Source: Pycnococcus provasolii
Taxonomy: Eukaryota > Chlorophyta > Pseudoscourfieldiophyceae > Pseudoscourfieldiales > Pycnococcaceae
Direction: 5' to 3'
Length of the DNA: 64,000 nt
NCBI GenBank assembly: GCA_938743325.2
Contig: OW568878.1
Location: 248,001-312,000, forward strand
Shown one piece after another: positions 62,979 to 64,000 of the stretch. A program made the translations under genes and the position numbers. The notes below the pieces were generated by a model. That model was not told where the DNA came from. It made no database searches and saw nothing but the letters and a program-made list of their open reading frames with translations. The number at the start of each line of letters is the position of its first letter. Position 1 is the stretch's first letter.

Positions 62979-64000
62979 ATGGCCGCGGTTGGTTCGTCGT
63001 CATCCATGTCATCGGGGGCATCATTGCCGTACGCGCAGCCTTTGATATCGCACGACCTCAGTAACTCTGAGTCGTACGCGCGTATCCTTGACGCGCTCTC
63101 CTCCTTGCAGGCGAACGCAGGTGAACAGTTCCGCTTGCTCGACACGCGCCTGCACGCGGAACGCACGCGACTCAACGACATAAGAGCACGGGTCGACGTG
63201 TGCCGACAGAAAATTGAGTCGCTGAACGGTACAGGAAAAGCGGTTACGCTCATCGCTCGCGCACGTGTTCCTCGCCTCGAAGATCCTTCGTTGGCGCAGT
63301 TCAAATCCATCAGCCACGCCGTGCCAACCGCAAGGAGACCCAAGCTGTACACAGCGACAACTGAGACCGTTCTGGCCAGCCACAACGCTAACAACGCCGC
63401 CGCCGCCGACGACGACGAACTCGCGATGAACGCCATGAGAGGTTCCGAAACCGCAGGTCTGTACCAGTTCGTATGGAGCGACGGGCCGGCGGCGGACAGG
63501 CAGCAACAACAAAACAACGCAGCCACGCGACTCGGGGAGGCACCCGCAGACGTCTCCGCCGCAAGCCAGCTTCTGCTGTTCGGGGCCAGCGCATCGCCGT
63601 ACAGCGCCGACTCAGATACCCTTGGCGCAGCGGCGCTGGGTCTTGCGGATGACGCAGAGGACGCAGACAGGGCGGCGGATGCTGCAAAGAGGCAGAGACA
63701 ACGGGACGCCGTGCTCATGAGCGAAGCACCAACATCCATCAACGAGGGTGCGCGCTCCGAGGCGAGCTTCGCACTGAACTTGGACGCCGCGTACGAGTAC
63801 AAGCCAACGCTAGGGCCGGTTCCTGAGCTCAACTTGCCAAGCGTGCTGCCAATGCTCGACGGTGTCAGCGAGGATGTCAGCTGGGGACTCGACGGTTTCG
63901 CGGTTGCTGATCTGCCGTCCATAGCACCGTCCGCGGGCATCAGCGCGGACGCGCTGCCAGACATCGACTTCGTGGCACCTTCCCCCGTACCAGGCTCACC
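62979..64000 (+). CDS. WASH1: WASH complex subunit 1 (WASH1), 5' part, runs off the window
   Basis: 340 codons from ATG 62979 are open to the window edge with no stop. The N-terminal WAHD1-type domain is recognisable: LPYAQPLISHDLSNSESYAR, ALSSLQANAGEQFRLLDTRL, RVDVCRQKIESLNGTGKAV (match to the WASH1 KIEKIKGSKKAI block), then SQLLLFGASASPY and the conserved stretch YEYKPTLGPVPELNLPSVLP with LPSIAPS. In known biology WASH1 activates Arp2/3 through a C-terminal VCA tail to make actin patches on endosomes, within the WASH (SHRC) complex; the VCA part would lie past the window. Inserts rich in Ala/Asp (AAAADDDELAM; DDAEDADRAADAA) are longer than in animals. A minus-strand open frame over the same DNA is a shadow. 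Confidence 0.9.
   Translation, partial: MAAVGSSSSMSSGASLPYAQPLISHDLSNSESYARILDALSSLQANAGEQFRLLDTRLHAERTRLNDIRARVDVCRQKIESLNGTGKAVTLIARARVPRLEDPSLAQFKSISHAVPTARRPKLYTATTETVLASHNANNAAAADDDELAMNAMRGSETAGLYQFVWSDGPAADRQQQQNNAATRLGEAPADVSAASQLLLFGASASPYSADSDTLGAAALGLADDAEDADRAADAAKRQRQRDAVLMSEAPTSINEGARSEASFALNLDAAYEYKPTLGPVPELNLPSVLPMLDGVSEDVSWGLDGFAVADLPSIAPSAGISADALPDIDFVAPSPVPGS

Noticed and set aside
62819-63964. Long minus-strand open frame (381 codons) over the WASH1 region
   Set aside because: It is Ser/Ala-rich with no recognisable domain, and antisense to a clear WASH1 reading; a codon-bias shadow.
1-64000. tRNA or rRNA genes
   Set aside because: I looked for T-loop (ggttcgaatcc-like) and rRNA core motifs and found none convincing; a covariance-model scan would be decisive.

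Overview
The window looks like nuclear DNA of a gene-dense, intron-poor, flagellated green alga, most likely of prasinophyte type (inference). The support is a NYC1/NOL-type chlorophyll b reductase, long extensin/pherophorin-like proline tracts in a surface protein, a polycystin channel (a ciliary family), a WASH1 gene (lost from land plants), mostly intronless genes, and TTAGGG-like interstitial repeats. No tRNA, rRNA or CRISPR array was seen.

Layout. 1-3.4 kb: a broken RCC1-repeat gene, then a divergent pair of secreted proteins sharing a promoter with three 30-bp repeats. 3.9-6.0 kb: a prostaglandin-E-synthase-2/GST-like gene split by a 1.19-kb inverted-repeat element. Its ends and 8-bp target duplication lie so that GT-AG splicing would restore the frame with no change in protein length, which makes it an introner-like element. 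6.1-15.1 kb: chlorophyll b reductase-like SDR (-), acidic coiled-coil protein (-), S28 serine peptidase (+), membrane DnaJ (+) and a multi-BRCT protein (+).

15.2-51.2 kb holds two giant membrane proteins, both on the minus strand. One is a 7,366-residue receptor: signal peptide, about fifty IPT/TIG domains including eight near-identical 258/261-residue tandem units in the order AABBBBAA, GCC2/GCC3-like cysteine repeats, about ten membrane segments, and a Ser/Asp-rich tail built of repeats. The other is a polycystin channel of about 4,193 residues with an LNR-like knot, polyproline and Thr/Asp linkers, four near-identical repeats, Ig-like domains, and a 144-bp intron inside the channel domain. 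A degenerate telomere-like minisatellite lies between them. Together they recall the animal ciliary PKD2, fibrocystin (IPT) and meckelin (Cys-rich plus multi-TM) set; that link is inference.

51.2-64 kb: a four-TM protein (+), a BAX-inhibitor/lifeguard protein (-) with a 23-base G tract upstream, a small Ty3-type reverse-transcriptase fossil, TRM5 (+), a DUF1826 protein (-), a complete MULE DNA transposon (67-bp identical inverted repeats, 10-bp target duplication, intact transposase) inserted just upstream of the DUF1826 gene, and the 5' part of WASH1 (+) running off the end.
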